The position numbers were made by a program, and so were the translations under genes. The notes below the pieces were generated by a model. The model was given only the letters and a program-made list of their open reading frames with translations, ran no database searches and had not been told where the DNA came from. 64,000 nt of DNA from Saccharospirillum alexandrii (lineage in GTDB: Bacteria > Pseudomonadota > Gammaproteobacteria > Pseudomonadales > Natronospirillaceae): positions 364,749-428,748 of the forward strand of contig NZ_RCIP01000001.1 of NCBI RefSeq assembly GCF_004000275.1, read 5' to 3'. Shown in pieces: positions 55,870 to 64,000 of this stretch. The number at the start of each line of letters is the position of its first letter. The stretch's first letter is position 1.

Positions 55870-57048
55870 ATGACCACAGAGATTGTAATTGTCGCCGCCA
55901 AACGCACTCCCATGGGCGGCTTTCAGGGCGCGCTGAGTGGCCTCTCGGCCACCGAGTTGGGGGCCGCTGTGATTGCCGCCAACCTGAGCGACAGCGGTGT
56001 AACACCGAATCAGGTGCAGGAATTGCTGATGGGTTGCGTACTGCCCGCTGGCCTCGGCCAGGCACCGGCGCGCCAGGCCGCACTTGGCGGCGGCTTGCCG
56101 GAATCGGTACCGGCAACCACGGTCAACAAGGTCTGTGGCTCCGGCATGAAAACCGTGATGATGGCCGCCGACCAGATTCGCACCGGCCAAATCGACATCG
56201 CCATTGCCGGCGGTATGGAATCGATGACCAATGCGCCTTATTTAATGGACAAGGCACGTTCCGGCTACCGCATGGGTCACCAGAAGGTCTACGACCATAT
56301 GTTTTTGGATGGCCTGGAAGATGCCTACGACGGCAACGCCATGGGCGTGCATGCTCAGACGACGGCCAATGAATTCAAGATCAGCCGCGAAGCCATGGAT
56401 GAGTTTGCGCTGCGCAGCCTAAGCCGCGCCCAGACCGCGATTGAACAGGGCTACTTTACCGCCGAAATTGTGCCGGTAACGGTCAGCTCGCGTAAGGGTG
56501 ACACCCTGGTAGAACAGGATGAACAACCCGGCCAGGCCCGCCCGGATAAGATTCCGCAGCTGCGTCCTGCCTTTGCCAAAGATGGCACCATCACCGCGGC
56601 CAACTCAAGCTCGATCAGCGATGGCGCCGCCGCGCTGACACTGATGAGCCGCAACAAGGCCGAAGAGCTGGGCCTAAAGCCACTGGCTGTCATTCGCAGC
56701 TATGCCAGCCATGCCCAGGCGCCCAGCACTTTTACCTGCGCGCCCATTGGTGCAATGAACAAGGCGTTGGAACAGGCTGGCTGGAAAGCAGAAGACATCG
56801 AAGTGGCCGAAATCAACGAAGCCTTCGCCATGGTTACCATGCTGGGCATGCAGGAAGTTGGTTTAAGTCCGGAGATCACCAACGTCACCGGCGGCGCCTG
56901 TGCGCTGGGTCATCCACTGGGTTGCTCTGGCGCTCGCATACTGGTGACTTTACTGCACAACATGATCCGGCTGGATCGGAAGAAGGGCATGGCTGCGTTG
57001 TGCATTGGCGGTGGTGAAGGCACAGCCATGTGCCTTGAGCGTTTATAA
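55870..57048 (+). CDS. Acetyl-CoA C-acetyltransferase (thiolase)
   Basis: A 392-residue type II thiolase: the nucleophile Cys89 in NKVCGSGMKTVMMA, GGMESMTNAPY, the NEAFAM motif and the second active-site block GGACALGHPLGCSGARI with His and Cys. It condenses or cleaves acetoacetyl-CoA. With the SDR before it this is the pair also used for PHB-type or short-chain beta-oxidation steps; no PHB synthase is in the window. The ATG at 55870 has AAGAGG upstream. Confidence 0.95.
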   Translation: MTTEIVIVAAKRTPMGGFQGALSGLSATELGAAVIAANLSDSGVTPNQVQELLMGCVLPAGLGQAPARQAALGGGLPESVPATTVNKVCGSGMKTVMMAADQIRTGQIDIAIAGGMESMTNAPYLMDKARSGYRMGHQKVYDHMFLDGLEDAYDGNAMGVHAQTTANEFKISREAMDEFALRSLSRAQTAIEQGYFTAEIVPVTVSSRKGDTLVEQDEQPGQARPDKIPQLRPAFAKDGTITAANSSSISDGAAALTLMSRNKAEELGLKPLAVIRSYASHAQAPSTFTCAPIGAMNKALEQAGWKAEDIEVAEINEAFAMVTMLGMQEVGLSPEITNVTGGACALGHPLGCSGARILVTLLHNMIRLDRKKGMAALCIGGGEGTAMCLERL

Positions 57049-57074
57049 GCCTGAATTCTTGATTGTATTAAACC

Positions 57075-57965
57075 TCAAAACTGGTCAACACCGGCCTGGC
57101 ACAACTCAAGCCAGGCCTGAATGCCGGGGCTGTGGTACTTCTGGCGGTGCAGCACCAGATAAAAGTCCCGGCTGAAATCCCGGTGGGGCAGCCTGAGCGG
57201 AACCAGGGTGCCGCGCCTGAATGCTTCTTTTAGCGAGACATGTGACAAACAACTGATGCCCAGACCGGCTTCAACAGCGCGCTTTATTGCCTCAGTGTGT
57301 TCCAGCTCCAGCTCGATGGTCAGATCAGACCAAATGCCGTGCATGCCACGCTCAAACGTTTGTCGGGTACCTGAACCGGACTCGCGAACAATCCAGTTTG
57401 CCTCCAGCAGGTGCTGGTCGTTCAGGGTTTGAACGCGGGCGAGCGGGTGATCCGGTGCGCAAAACGCGACCAGAGTGTCGCTGCGCCAGCGCTGGATATC
57501 CAGATCGGGGTGGTTGATTTCGCCCTCAATCATGCCCAGATCTAGTTCAAAGTTCAGTACCTGGTCGACAATGGTTTGGGTATTGGCAACCTTGAGCTGT
57601 ACCCGCGCCGAGGACTGACGAGCCTTAAACTGCGCCATTAACCCGACGGCGAGGTAGTTGCCGATGGTCAGTGTTGCTCCGACCTTGAGCAAGCCCAAGT
57701 CCTGATGATGGGCCAGTGCCTGGTCCATCTCCAGCGCCTGCGCAAGCAAGGCTTCTGCCCTTGGCCAGAGCTGTCTGCCAAGCTCATTCAGCTTCAGGCG
57801 TTTACCCGCCCGTTCAAACAGCCGGACTGAATACAGTGACTCCAGTTCTTTGAGAGAACCCGAGGCCGCCGATTGTGACATGTTCAAACTGGTGGCCGCA
57901 CGGCTGATGTTTTCGTAATGGGCCGTGGCCAGAAAGACCTGTAATTGACGCAACGTAAATTTCAT
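57075..57965 (-). CDS. LysR-family regulator (FinR-like), divergent from fpr
   Basis: The 296-residue protein has the LysR winged helix (MKFTLRQLQVFLATAHYENISRAATSLNMSQSAASGSLKELE) and a periplasmic-binding-like effector domain (about 95-290). Its place back to back with a ferredoxin-NADP reductase gene matches FinR of Pseudomonas, which activates fpr under oxidative stress. The spacer carries repeated CCGATAA motifs as possible binding sites. The assignment to FinR function is inferred from context. Confidence 0.85.
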   Translation of the reverse strand: MKFTLRQLQVFLATAHYENISRAATSLNMSQSAASGSLKELESLYSVRLFERAGKRLKLNELGRQLWPRAEALLAQALEMDQALAHHQDLGLLKVGATLTIGNYLAVGLMAQFKARQSSARVQLKVANTQTIVDQVLNFELDLGMIEGEINHPDLDIQRWRSDTLVAFCAPDHPLARVQTLNDQHLLEANWIVRESGSGTRQTFERGMHGIWSDLTIELELEHTEAIKRAVEAGLGISCLSHVSLKEAFRRGTLVPLRLPHRDFSRDFYLVLHRQKYHSPGIQAWLELCQAGVDQF

Positions 57966-57975
57966 AGTTAAAAAA

Positions 57976-58031
57976 CCGATAACGCTTATTGATAATAGGC
58001 ATTTTGCCGATAAGGCTGGTCTCGGTATAGT
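57976..58031 (+). promoter_or_regulatory. fpr promoter with direct CCGATAA repeats
   Basis: CCGATAA occurs at 57976-57982 and 58007-58013, 31 bp or about three helical turns apart, with ATAA/TTAT inverted parts between. TTGCCG (58004-58009) and TATAGT (58026-58031), 16 nt apart, form a plausible promoter ending 40 bp before the fpr ATG. The repeats are candidates for LysR binding. Confidence 0.5.
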
Positions 58032-58070
58032 AGTGTTATATAACTTATTATTCTTTTTTTAGAGGTTTAT

Positions 58071-58847
58071 ATGTCTAATTTGAATATAGAGACGGTCACC
58101 AGCGTTCAGCACTGGAACGACACCTTGTTCAGCTTCAAGACCAGCCGTGATCCGGGTTTTCGCTTCAAGAACGGTTACTTCACCATGATCGGCCTGGAGC
58201 AGGACACCGGCCGTCCGTTGCTGCGTGCCTATTCCATTGCCAGCGCCAACTATGAAGAAGAACTCGAGTTTTTCAGCATCAAGGTACCCGACGGCCCGCT
58301 GACCTCCCAGTTGCAGAACATTAAACCCGGCGACCAGATCTACGTAGGCCGCAAGCCGACCGGTACTCTCGTAACCGACCACCTGCTGCCCGGTAAAAAC
58401 CTCTGGTTGCTGTCGACCGGAACCGGCCTGGCGCCGTTCTTAAGCATCATCAAAGACCCGGAAATCTACGAACAGTTCGATCGGGTCATTTTGACGCATG
58501 GTGTACGCCATGTGTCAGAGCTGGCCTATCGCGACATGATCGAACAGGAGCTGCACGAGCACGAGTACTTCGGTGAAGTCATTCAGGAAAAACTGCTCTA
58601 TTACCCAACGGTCACCCGCGAACCCTTCCGCAACCAGGGTCGTCTTACAGACCTGATGACAAGCGGTAAGTTGTTTTCAGACCTGGGCCTGCCAGCACCG
58701 AACAAAGAAGATGACCGCTTCATGCTCTGCGGCAGCCCGGCCATGCTGAAAGACACCACCGCCATTCTGGACGAGATGGGCTTCAACGAAACCCGTGCCG
58801 GACATATTGGCGAGTATGTGATTGAGCGGGCTTTTGTAGAGAAGTAA
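58071..58847 (+). CDS. fpr: Ferredoxin-NADP reductase
   Basis: The 258-residue flavoprotein is of the bacterial Fpr type: FAD motif RAYSIAS (with the R-x-Y-S), KVPDGPLTSQLQNIKPGDQIYVG, NADP motif LLSTGTGLAPFLSII, and a typical C-terminal GHIGEYVIERAFVEK ending in an aromatic-acidic tail. It transfers electrons between NADPH and ferredoxin or flavodoxin and is usually induced by oxidative stress. The divergent LysR gene is the probable regulator. Confidence 0.95.
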   Translation: MSNLNIETVTSVQHWNDTLFSFKTSRDPGFRFKNGYFTMIGLEQDTGRPLLRAYSIASANYEEELEFFSIKVPDGPLTSQLQNIKPGDQIYVGRKPTGTLVTDHLLPGKNLWLLSTGTGLAPFLSIIKDPEIYEQFDRVILTHGVRHVSELAYRDMIEQELHEHEYFGEVIQEKLLYYPTVTREPFRNQGRLTDLMTSGKLFSDLGLPAPNKEDDRFMLCGSPAMLKDTTAILDEMGFNETRAGHIGEYVIERAFVEK

Positions 58848-58897
58848 TATTTATTTAGCTTTTGAAATGGATCAAAAAGATTGACTCCATAGCGAGT

Positions 58898-59004
58898 GTG
58901 GCTGCCGGGTATATCCCTCCGGGGGAGTCCGCAGCAAGGATGCTGCGGTCTAGGCCCCATGGACGGGTTTACGCCGACCCCGGAGGGGTATACCCGGTAG
59001 TCGA
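58898..59004. repeat. Long nested palindrome (cruciform-like element)
   Basis: CCGGGTATATCCCTCCGGGG (58905-58924) and CCCCGGAGGGGTATACCCGG (58978-58997) form a 20-bp stem with one G-T pair, extendable by about five pairs. Inside are CCGCAGC/GCTGCGG (58929-58948) and a weaker GGCCCC-type hairpin near 58953-58975. It lies between fpr and a convergent chemoreceptor gene. It may be an intergenic repeat family, a bidirectional terminator or a structured RNA; a second copy is not found in this window. Confidence 0.7.
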
Positions 59005-59036
59005 CACGGATTCCCGCCACTGGTCTGTACCTCACC

Positions 59037-61058
59037 TCAGTCGTATTTGAAGCGGCTTACTGATGTTTTCTGTTGCTGGACTAGCGTGTTCAGTTGTTCG
59101 AAATTGGATACGTTGCGGCGCGCGTTGGAATAGATCGCGTCGGATAATTCCGCAATTTCCTGAATGGTTTCCGAAACGGACTCTGCCGCCTTTTGTTGCT
59201 CGGATGTGCCTTCCGCGATCATCCGGCTCATGTCGGTGATGCTGCCCAAACTGTCCAGAATCGTTTGAATGGACTTGTCCGTATTGTCGGCCTGGGTAAC
59301 CAGCGATTCAGCCTTGTCCCGATTCGTGCCCATGCGGGCTACCGCCTGGTTGGCGCGTTGTTGTAGCCGGTCGATCATCTGGTAGATTTCTTCCGTAGAC
59401 TGCTGGGTCTTGCTGGCCAGGCTGCGCACTTCATCGGCCACTACCGCAAAACCCCGACCCTGCTCACCCGCCCGGGCTGCCTCGATCGCCGCGTTTAACG
59501 CCAGCAGATTGGTTTGCTCTGCAATGTTCTGAATAACCTCCAGAATCTTGCCAATGTTGCTCGACTCTTGCTGCAGTTCAGATACAACGTCGCTGGTTGA
59601 ATGTATTTCCTCCAGTAAGCTGCTGATCACTTCACGGCTGGCATTCATGTTTGCCTGACCTTCCGATGCCGATCCATTCACTGCCTCCACCTGAATCAGA
59701 GTGTCATTGGCATTGTCGGAAATGTGGCTGGCTGCTGCGGTCATTTCCGTCACAGCGGTGGCAATGGAAGCCGACTGATCCTTCTGGCGCAGCAGCTTGG
59801 TCGAGCTGGAGCGGGTGGTTTCCGTTACCTGTTGCGTAACAGAATCGACCTCGCCGGAGGCTCTGGTAATGTCACGAATAACCGCCTGTGTTTGCTCTAC
59901 CAGTTCGTTAATGCCAGCGGAAATTTGCCCGAATTCATCCTGGGAAGTGATCTTCATTTTCTGAGTCAGGTCACCGGTGGCGACCGCGTGCAGTACCTCG
60001 GTGATGCGCTTCAGGGGCGTCCGAATACTGCGAATCAGCGACGCCATTACCAGCAGAGCCACCAGAATTGAAGCGGCCAGTACACCCCATACCGTTAATG
60101 CCGCTTGTTGTTTGGCAGAGGCAACCTCATTGGCCAGCGCGACACGCCGATTGGACAAGTCGACCGACAGCTCGGTTACTGCATCAATACTGCGATTGAT
60201 GCTGTCGGCCAGTTGACCCAGCTGCAGGGTACTGAGTTCACTGGCAGCGAGGGAAGCACGATACCGGGGCAGGGTGCCGGTTTCTCCGGTTACCGCCGTT
60301 CTGAGCAGATCCATATAGGTCGACAGGTAACGAAACAGAATCTCGTTATTGCCTTCCAATCGCTCCATGCGAGTGTCGGCACGCTCGATTTCGCGTTGCA
60401 GACTGGCTTGTACATTATCGACCTGTTCGGCACTGGAAAGGCCGGTGATACCGCCGACACCCGAGCGGATAAGCGCAATTCTATCCAGAACATAGGTCGC
60501 ATCTGCGCCAACCTGGCGTGAGACCGAGTCAGTCTCCATGGCCAGGTTTTCCAGCACACGGTCGACAATTTTCATGTCGTTGGTATAGGTCAGCCAGCGT
60601 GAGTTCTGTGTCTGAAATTCCGATAGAAAAGCGGCCCGACTTTCTAGGACGGTACGTCGAGTACTCAGGTGTTCTGCCGCCAGCGTCATGGCCTCGTCTA
60701 CGTTGGTGTAGGCGGCTGACAGTTGTTCTTGCAGCTCAGGTGTATTTCGTAATCGATCACTCAATTGCTGATTCAGTCGATCTACTTCAACCAGCGCCGT
60801 TTCAAAATCCGCTTCGTAGCGCGCCAGGGCGTCTTCTGATTCAACCGCCGCATGCTGCGAAACCGCCTTGTTGGCATTCTGGATGCTGATGACGAGTTCG
60901 TAGGCGTTTTCAACCTGAGGAACTACCTCATCGGTCGTGATGCGAAACAGATTGGCGATGGATGCCTGGTTGCTCAGTGCTGTCAGAGAGATGCCAATGA
61001 TGAGCAAGAGCATCAGGCCAAAGCCCAGAGCTGTTTTCATGACAACCGTGATTTTCAT
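59037..61058 (-). CDS. Methyl-accepting chemotaxis protein with large periplasmic sensor
   Basis: A 673-residue receptor: TM1 (about 8-28), a helical periplasmic domain (about 30-320), TM2 ([22 protein letters not shown]), a HAMP domain ([23 protein letters not shown]), and the signalling domain with [32 protein letters not shown]. The sensor is a four-helix-bundle type with long coiled parts, fitting the helical bimodular class, so its ligand cannot be told. It is divergent from the binding protein gene (about 300 bp between the starts), and a joint role is possible. Confidence 0.92.
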   Translation of the reverse strand: MKITVVMKTALGFGLMLLLIIGISLTALSNQASIANLFRITTDEVVPQVENAYELVISIQNANKAVSQHAAVESEDALARYEADFETALVEVDRLNQQLSDRLRNTPELQEQLSAAYTNVDEAMTLAAEHLSTRRTVLESRAAFLSEFQTQNSRWLTYTNDMKIVDRVLENLAMETDSVSRQVGADATYVLDRIALIRSGVGGITGLSSAEQVDNVQASLQREIERADTRMERLEGNNEILFRYLSTYMDLLRTAVTGETGTLPRYRASLAASELSTLQLGQLADSINRSIDAVTELSVDLSNRRVALANEVASAKQQAALTVWGVLAASILVALLVMASLIRSIRTPLKRITEVLHAVATGDLTQKMKITSQDEFGQISAGINELVEQTQAVIRDITRASGEVDSVTQQVTETTRSSSTKLLRQKDQSASIATAVTEMTAAASHISDNANDTLIQVEAVNGSASEGQANMNASREVISSLLEEIHSTSDVVSELQQESSNIGKILEVIQNIAEQTNLLALNAAIEAARAGEQGRGFAVVADEVRSLASKTQQSTEEIYQMIDRLQQRANQAVARMGTNRDKAESLVTQADNTDKSIQTILDSLGSITDMSRMIAEGTSEQQKAAESVSETIQEIAELSDAIYSNARRNVSNFEQLNTLVQQQKTSVSRFKYD

Positions 61059-61355
61059 AGATCAAGCTCCATCGGCGAGATAGTATTGTGACCAAAACAA
61101 TGATGCTGCACTGGCGCCTGGAGTACCACTGGTTAGCCCATTAGGGCTTAGCCTTGGTATCGAGTAAGTGATGCCAGCATCGGCGTGTTCACGGCAGACA
61201 TTTCTCTGGCAACTTGAAGGCTAACCGTTGCTGCGGCAATCCGTTAGCCAGCCATTGTCGTTCTTGTTGGAGCCTACCGCCAATTCAGTCATTGCAGACG
61301 TCTGTCTATATCGGCAGTTTAGTAGATTCTTGAAGCAAAGAAACAGGAGAAATTC

Positions 61356-62540
61356 ATGAAGCCCTTTCGCATAGCCCGCTGGGCTATGACCGCCTTACCA
61401 TTGTTGATCAGCGCTCCGCTACAGGCAGAACCGATAAAAATTGCCCATGTTTATGCCAAAACCGGGCCCTTCGAAGCCTATGCCAGGCAAAGCCATAATG
61501 GCCTCATGCTGGGGCTCGAATACGCCACAAGCGGTACCTTTGAAATCGATGGCCGAGCCATTGAAGTTATCGAGAAAGACACCGGGCTGGACCCGGCCCA
61601 AGGCCGTGCCCTGCTCGAAGAGGCCTACGGTGACGACAATGCAGACCTGGCGGTTGGGCCGATGTCCTCCAGCGTGGCACTGGCCATGCTGCCGGTGGCC
61701 GAGTCATTTGAGAAAATATTGATCGTTGAGCCGGCCATGGCCGACGCCTTAACCGGAGAGGATAGCAACCGGTACGTTTTCAGAACGGGCCGTAACGCGA
61801 CACAGGATGCCGTCGCCAACGGGGTCGCCATTGGCCGCCCGGGTGTGAAAATTGCGACACTGGCGCAAGACACTCCCTACGGCCGAGATGGTATCGCCGC
61901 CTTTCGCGATGCACTGGCCGCTACCGGCGCCGAAGTGGTGCACGAAGAGTACGTCCCGATCGATACCACCGATTTCACCGCAGCGGGTCAACGCATTTTT
62001 GACGAGCTGCAAGATGCGCAGGGCGACCGGGTCGTGTTTTTCTATTGGGCTGGTGGTGGCAACCCCATGAGTGAACTGCAGGCGATGAACCCGGAACGTC
62101 TCGACATTCGGTTTGCGGCCAGTGGTACTACTTTGTCGGGCCTGGTTCGTTACAAGCCTTTTGTCGGTCTGGAAGGCGCTATATATTACTACTACGAGTC
62201 CCCGGGCAACGACATCAACCAATGGCTGGTCGAGCACCACCTTGAGCGTTTTGGCACGCCTCCGGATTTTTTTGCCGCCGGTGGTATGGCAGCGGGTATC
62301 GCCGCTGTGGAAGCGATTCGCCGTGCCGGCTCAACAGACACTGAAGAACTGATCAGCACCCTGGAGGGCATGCACTTCGATACGCCCAAGGGTGAAATGA
62401 TGTTTCGCGCAGAAGATCACCAGGCTTTGCAATCGATGTTTCACTTCCGACTCAGTGTTGAAGAGGACGTTGAATGGGCTATTCCAGAGCAGGTACGCGA
62501 GCTCACTCTGGATGAAATGGACGTACCGCTCGGGCGCTGA
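61356..62540 (+). CDS. Branched-chain-amino-acid-type ABC substrate-binding protein
   Basis: A 394-residue periplasmic binding protein (Peripla_BP_6 fold): signal peptide (MALP-like stretch to PLQA-E, about residue 24), IKIAHVYAKTGPFEAYARQSHNGLMLGLEYA, DTGLDPAQGRALLEEAYGDDNADLAVGPMSSSV, and the later KIATLAQDTPYGRDGIAAFRDALAATGAEVV. Such proteins bind amino acids, amides or aromatic acids. No permease is seen before the window ends; an AlkK-like ligase follows, an order found in operons where the rest of the ABC importer comes after. Confidence 0.88.
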   Translation: MKPFRIARWAMTALPLLISAPLQAEPIKIAHVYAKTGPFEAYARQSHNGLMLGLEYATSGTFEIDGRAIEVIEKDTGLDPAQGRALLEEAYGDDNADLAVGPMSSSVALAMLPVAESFEKILIVEPAMADALTGEDSNRYVFRTGRNATQDAVANGVAIGRPGVKIATLAQDTPYGRDGIAAFRDALAATGAEVVHEEYVPIDTTDFTAAGQRIFDELQDAQGDRVVFFYWAGGGNPMSELQAMNPERLDIRFAASGTTLSGLVRYKPFVGLEGAIYYYYESPGNDINQWLVEHHLERFGTPPDFFAAGGMAAGIAAVEAIRRAGSTDTEELISTLEGMHFDTPKGEMMFRAEDHQALQSMFHFRLSVEEDVEWAIPEQVRELTLDEMDVPLGR

Positions 62541-62778
62541 ACGCCTGTCTGCTGGCACCTTGTTAATCTCTCGGCAGCGTTGCGTTAACTTGACACCTCA
62601 GCTTCCACCGCTGTTCCCAGGGAAGCCTTCCCCCCTGGGTGAGGGCGCCTCCTACTATTCGCCGATGGGTCTAACCGAGACCGGTCTCTACACTGGCAGC
62701 ATCTACCTCAATTGTTAACGGTCTGCTCTGTTTTGGGCAGATCAGAGACCGGACATTGCTGTCAACAGGAGACCTGGG

Positions 62779-64000
62779 ATGGCTGGCAACATGATGACTC
62801 ACCCGCTGAATACCAGCGACATTTTACGCAATGCGGCGCAACGGTACCCGGAGCAAAGCATTGTGTCTGCCATGGCGGATGGCAGCCGGCATCGCTACCG
62901 CTATCGAGATGCGCTGCAACGGTCGGCCCAGGTTGCCCACTTGCTGGCGCGGGCTGGTATTCAAAGTGGCGAGCGGGTAGCCACATTGGCCGTGAACCAC
63001 TATCGCCACCTGGAGCTGTATTTTGGTATTTCCGGCATGGGGGCGGTTGTGCACACCCTCAATGCGCGGCTGTTCAGTGAACAGTTGCAGTACATCATCA
63101 ATCACGCCGAAGATCGCTGGGTCTTTTTTGATCCGGAGTTTTTGCCCCTGCTGGAGGACGTCGCCGACCAGATTCGCGGTGTGGAGCGGTTTGTTGTGCT
63201 GTGTGACGAAGACTCAATGCCTGAGTCCGCCATACTGCCCCTCGATAATTATGAGCATTTGCTGGCCCAGATGCCGACGGAATTCCACTGGCCGCGTCTG
63301 CCGGCCGATGCCCCCTGTGGCCTCTGCTATACCAGTGGCACGACCGGCAACCCCAAGGGGGTAATGTACGAGCAGGGCTCAACGGTCTTGCATGCGATGA
63401 TGAGCGGCTCTAGTCAGTATCTCGATTTCTCTGAGCGGTCGGTCGCCATGCCGGTCGTACCCATGTACCACGTTTGTGCCTGGGGTGTGCCGTTCTCAGC
63501 ACCGGTATATGGCGCCAAGCTGGTATTGCCGGGTGGCAACCTCGATGGCGAGAGCTTACAGTCCCTGATTGAAGAGGAGTCGGTCAATCAGGCTTTTGCG
63601 GTGCCAACCGTTTGGCTGAACCTGCACAACTATTTGCAACAGAGCGGCAAGACGATCGATTCACTGAAGGTGATTGGCGTCGGCGGGGCGGCCTCGCCAC
63701 TGAGTCTGGTCGAGATTTACGACAAGCTCTACAACGTCTACTGGATGGGTATTTGGGGCATGACCGAGACCAGCCCGCTGGCCACTGCCGCCAACCGCAC
63801 ACCGCAGATGGATGCCATGCCCGACGAACAGCGCTACGAACTGCAAAGCTCGGCCGGGCGCCCGATGTTGGGCGTGGAAATCGACATTTTTGATGAAGCA
63901 GGTCGCCCCTTGCCGCATGACGGACGCACCCGGGGCAATTTGCGCTGCCGGGGCTCCTGGGTGCTGGCCCAATATTTCAAGGGCGAGGGCAAAGACAAGT
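62779..64000 (+). CDS. AlkK-like acyl-CoA ligase (AMP-forming), 3' end outside window
   Basis: The first 407 codons of an AMP-dependent ligase are present. It starts MAGNMMTHPLNTSDILRN, and shows YTSGTTGNPKGVMYE (AMP-binding P-loop), VVPMYHVCAWGVPF, GVGGAASPL and WGMTETSPLATAAN. The ELYFGISGMGAVVHTLNARLF stretch is typical for AlkK/medium- and long-chain acyl-CoA ligases. It would charge a carboxylic acid to its CoA ester. AGGAG lies 8 nt before the ATG. It follows the binding protein gene with a 238-bp gap and runs beyond position 64,000. Confidence 0.93.
   Translation, partial: MAGNMMTHPLNTSDILRNAAQRYPEQSIVSAMADGSRHRYRYRDALQRSAQVAHLLARAGIQSGERVATLAVNHYRHLELYFGISGMGAVVHTLNARLFSEQLQYIINHAEDRWVFFDPEFLPLLEDVADQIRGVERFVVLCDEDSMPESAILPLDNYEHLLAQMPTEFHWPRLPADAPCGLCYTSGTTGNPKGVMYEQGSTVLHAMMSGSSQYLDFSERSVAMPVVPMYHVCAWGVPFSAPVYGAKLVLPGGNLDGESLQSLIEEESVNQAFAVPTVWLNLHNYLQQSGKTIDSLKVIGVGGAASPLSLVEIYDKLYNVYWMGIWGMTETSPLATAANRTPQMDAMPDEQRYELQSSAGRPMLGVEIDIFDEAGRPLPHDGRTRGNLRCRGSWVLAQYFKGEGKDK

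Noticed and set aside
58003-58014. GCCGATAA upstream of fpr as a sigma-28 promoter
   Set aside because: No TAAA-like -35 is at the required distance, and it is better explained as part of the CCGATAA repeats or the normal promoter.
61069-61095. Sigma-28 promoter of the second chemoreceptor
   Set aside because: CGCCGATG matches 6 of 8 at -10 only, the -35 does not fit, and it lies too close to the start codon.

Overview
The window reads as a piece of a gammaproteobacterial chromosome of moderately high G+C, probably a marine or halophilic member of the Oceanospirillales or a near relative. The grounds are the purM-purN-DUF3108 block divergent from a DUF2066 gene and hda (the Pseudomonas/Oceanospirillales order), the thrS-infC-rpmI-rplT ribosomal cluster, an AlkK-like acyl-CoA ligase beside a branched-chain-type binding protein, a glycine betaine ABC importer, several chemoreceptors, and a perfect gammaproteobacterial-type LexA box. 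The exact genus cannot be fixed by reading alone. No prophage, insertion sequence, CRISPR array or plasmid-type gene is visible, and gene density is high throughout.

Layout. 1-11.3 kb: the tail of a chemoreceptor, a YgjP-type metallopeptidase, DUF3820 and DUF3024 proteins, a MalY-type C-S lyase, tcdA, the paired TIGR03546/TIGR03545 envelope genes, a pseudouridine synthase, aspC, uvrB, a hydrolase and a tautomerase. 11.3-17.2 kb: tRNA-Val(GAC), a globin, a possible MvaT/H-NS-like protein, an SOS-controlled UmuD-like protein that appears to have lost its protease residues, cheV, a MipA/OmpV porin-like protein and a PAS-type chemoreceptor; cheV and the receptor carry sigma-28-like promoters. 17.2-21.1 kb: lutABC for L-lactate oxidation, divergent from a GntR/FadR regulator across a PdhR/LldR-type operator. 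21.2-26.2 kb: a VasI-like secreted protein, a large secreted S8 protease with an unusual internal membrane/lipobox segment, and a META-domain lipoprotein. 26.2-37.2 kb: a small unknown gene behind a structured leader, membrane proteins, two MFS carriers, an ABC exporter and an RND efflux pair. 37.5-40.9 kb: thrS-infC-rpmI-rplT, with infC apparently starting at AUA. 40.9-47.1 kb: ldhA, the purine genes, hda and a hypothetical protein. 47.2-53.7 kb: a Cys-rich protein, truC, an Atm1-type exporter, a GNAT enzyme and the betaine importer proXWV. 53.9-64 kb: a short-chain acyl-CoA gene set (crotonase, SDR, thiolase), a LysR/ferredoxin-NADP reductase divergent pair, a long nested palindrome, a chemoreceptor, a periplasmic binding protein and a truncated AlkK-like ligase.

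Functionally the region mixes housekeeping (translation, purine synthesis, excision repair, replication control) with marine-heterotroph traits: lactate and acyl-CoA use, osmolyte uptake, chemotaxis and efflux. The points most worth a second look are the catalytically altered UmuD homologue under a perfect LexA box, the protease with an LPxTG-like/transmembrane/lipobox insertion between propeptide and catalytic domain, the AUA start of infC with tandem RNA structures before rpmI, and the long cruciform-like palindrome near 58.9 kb.
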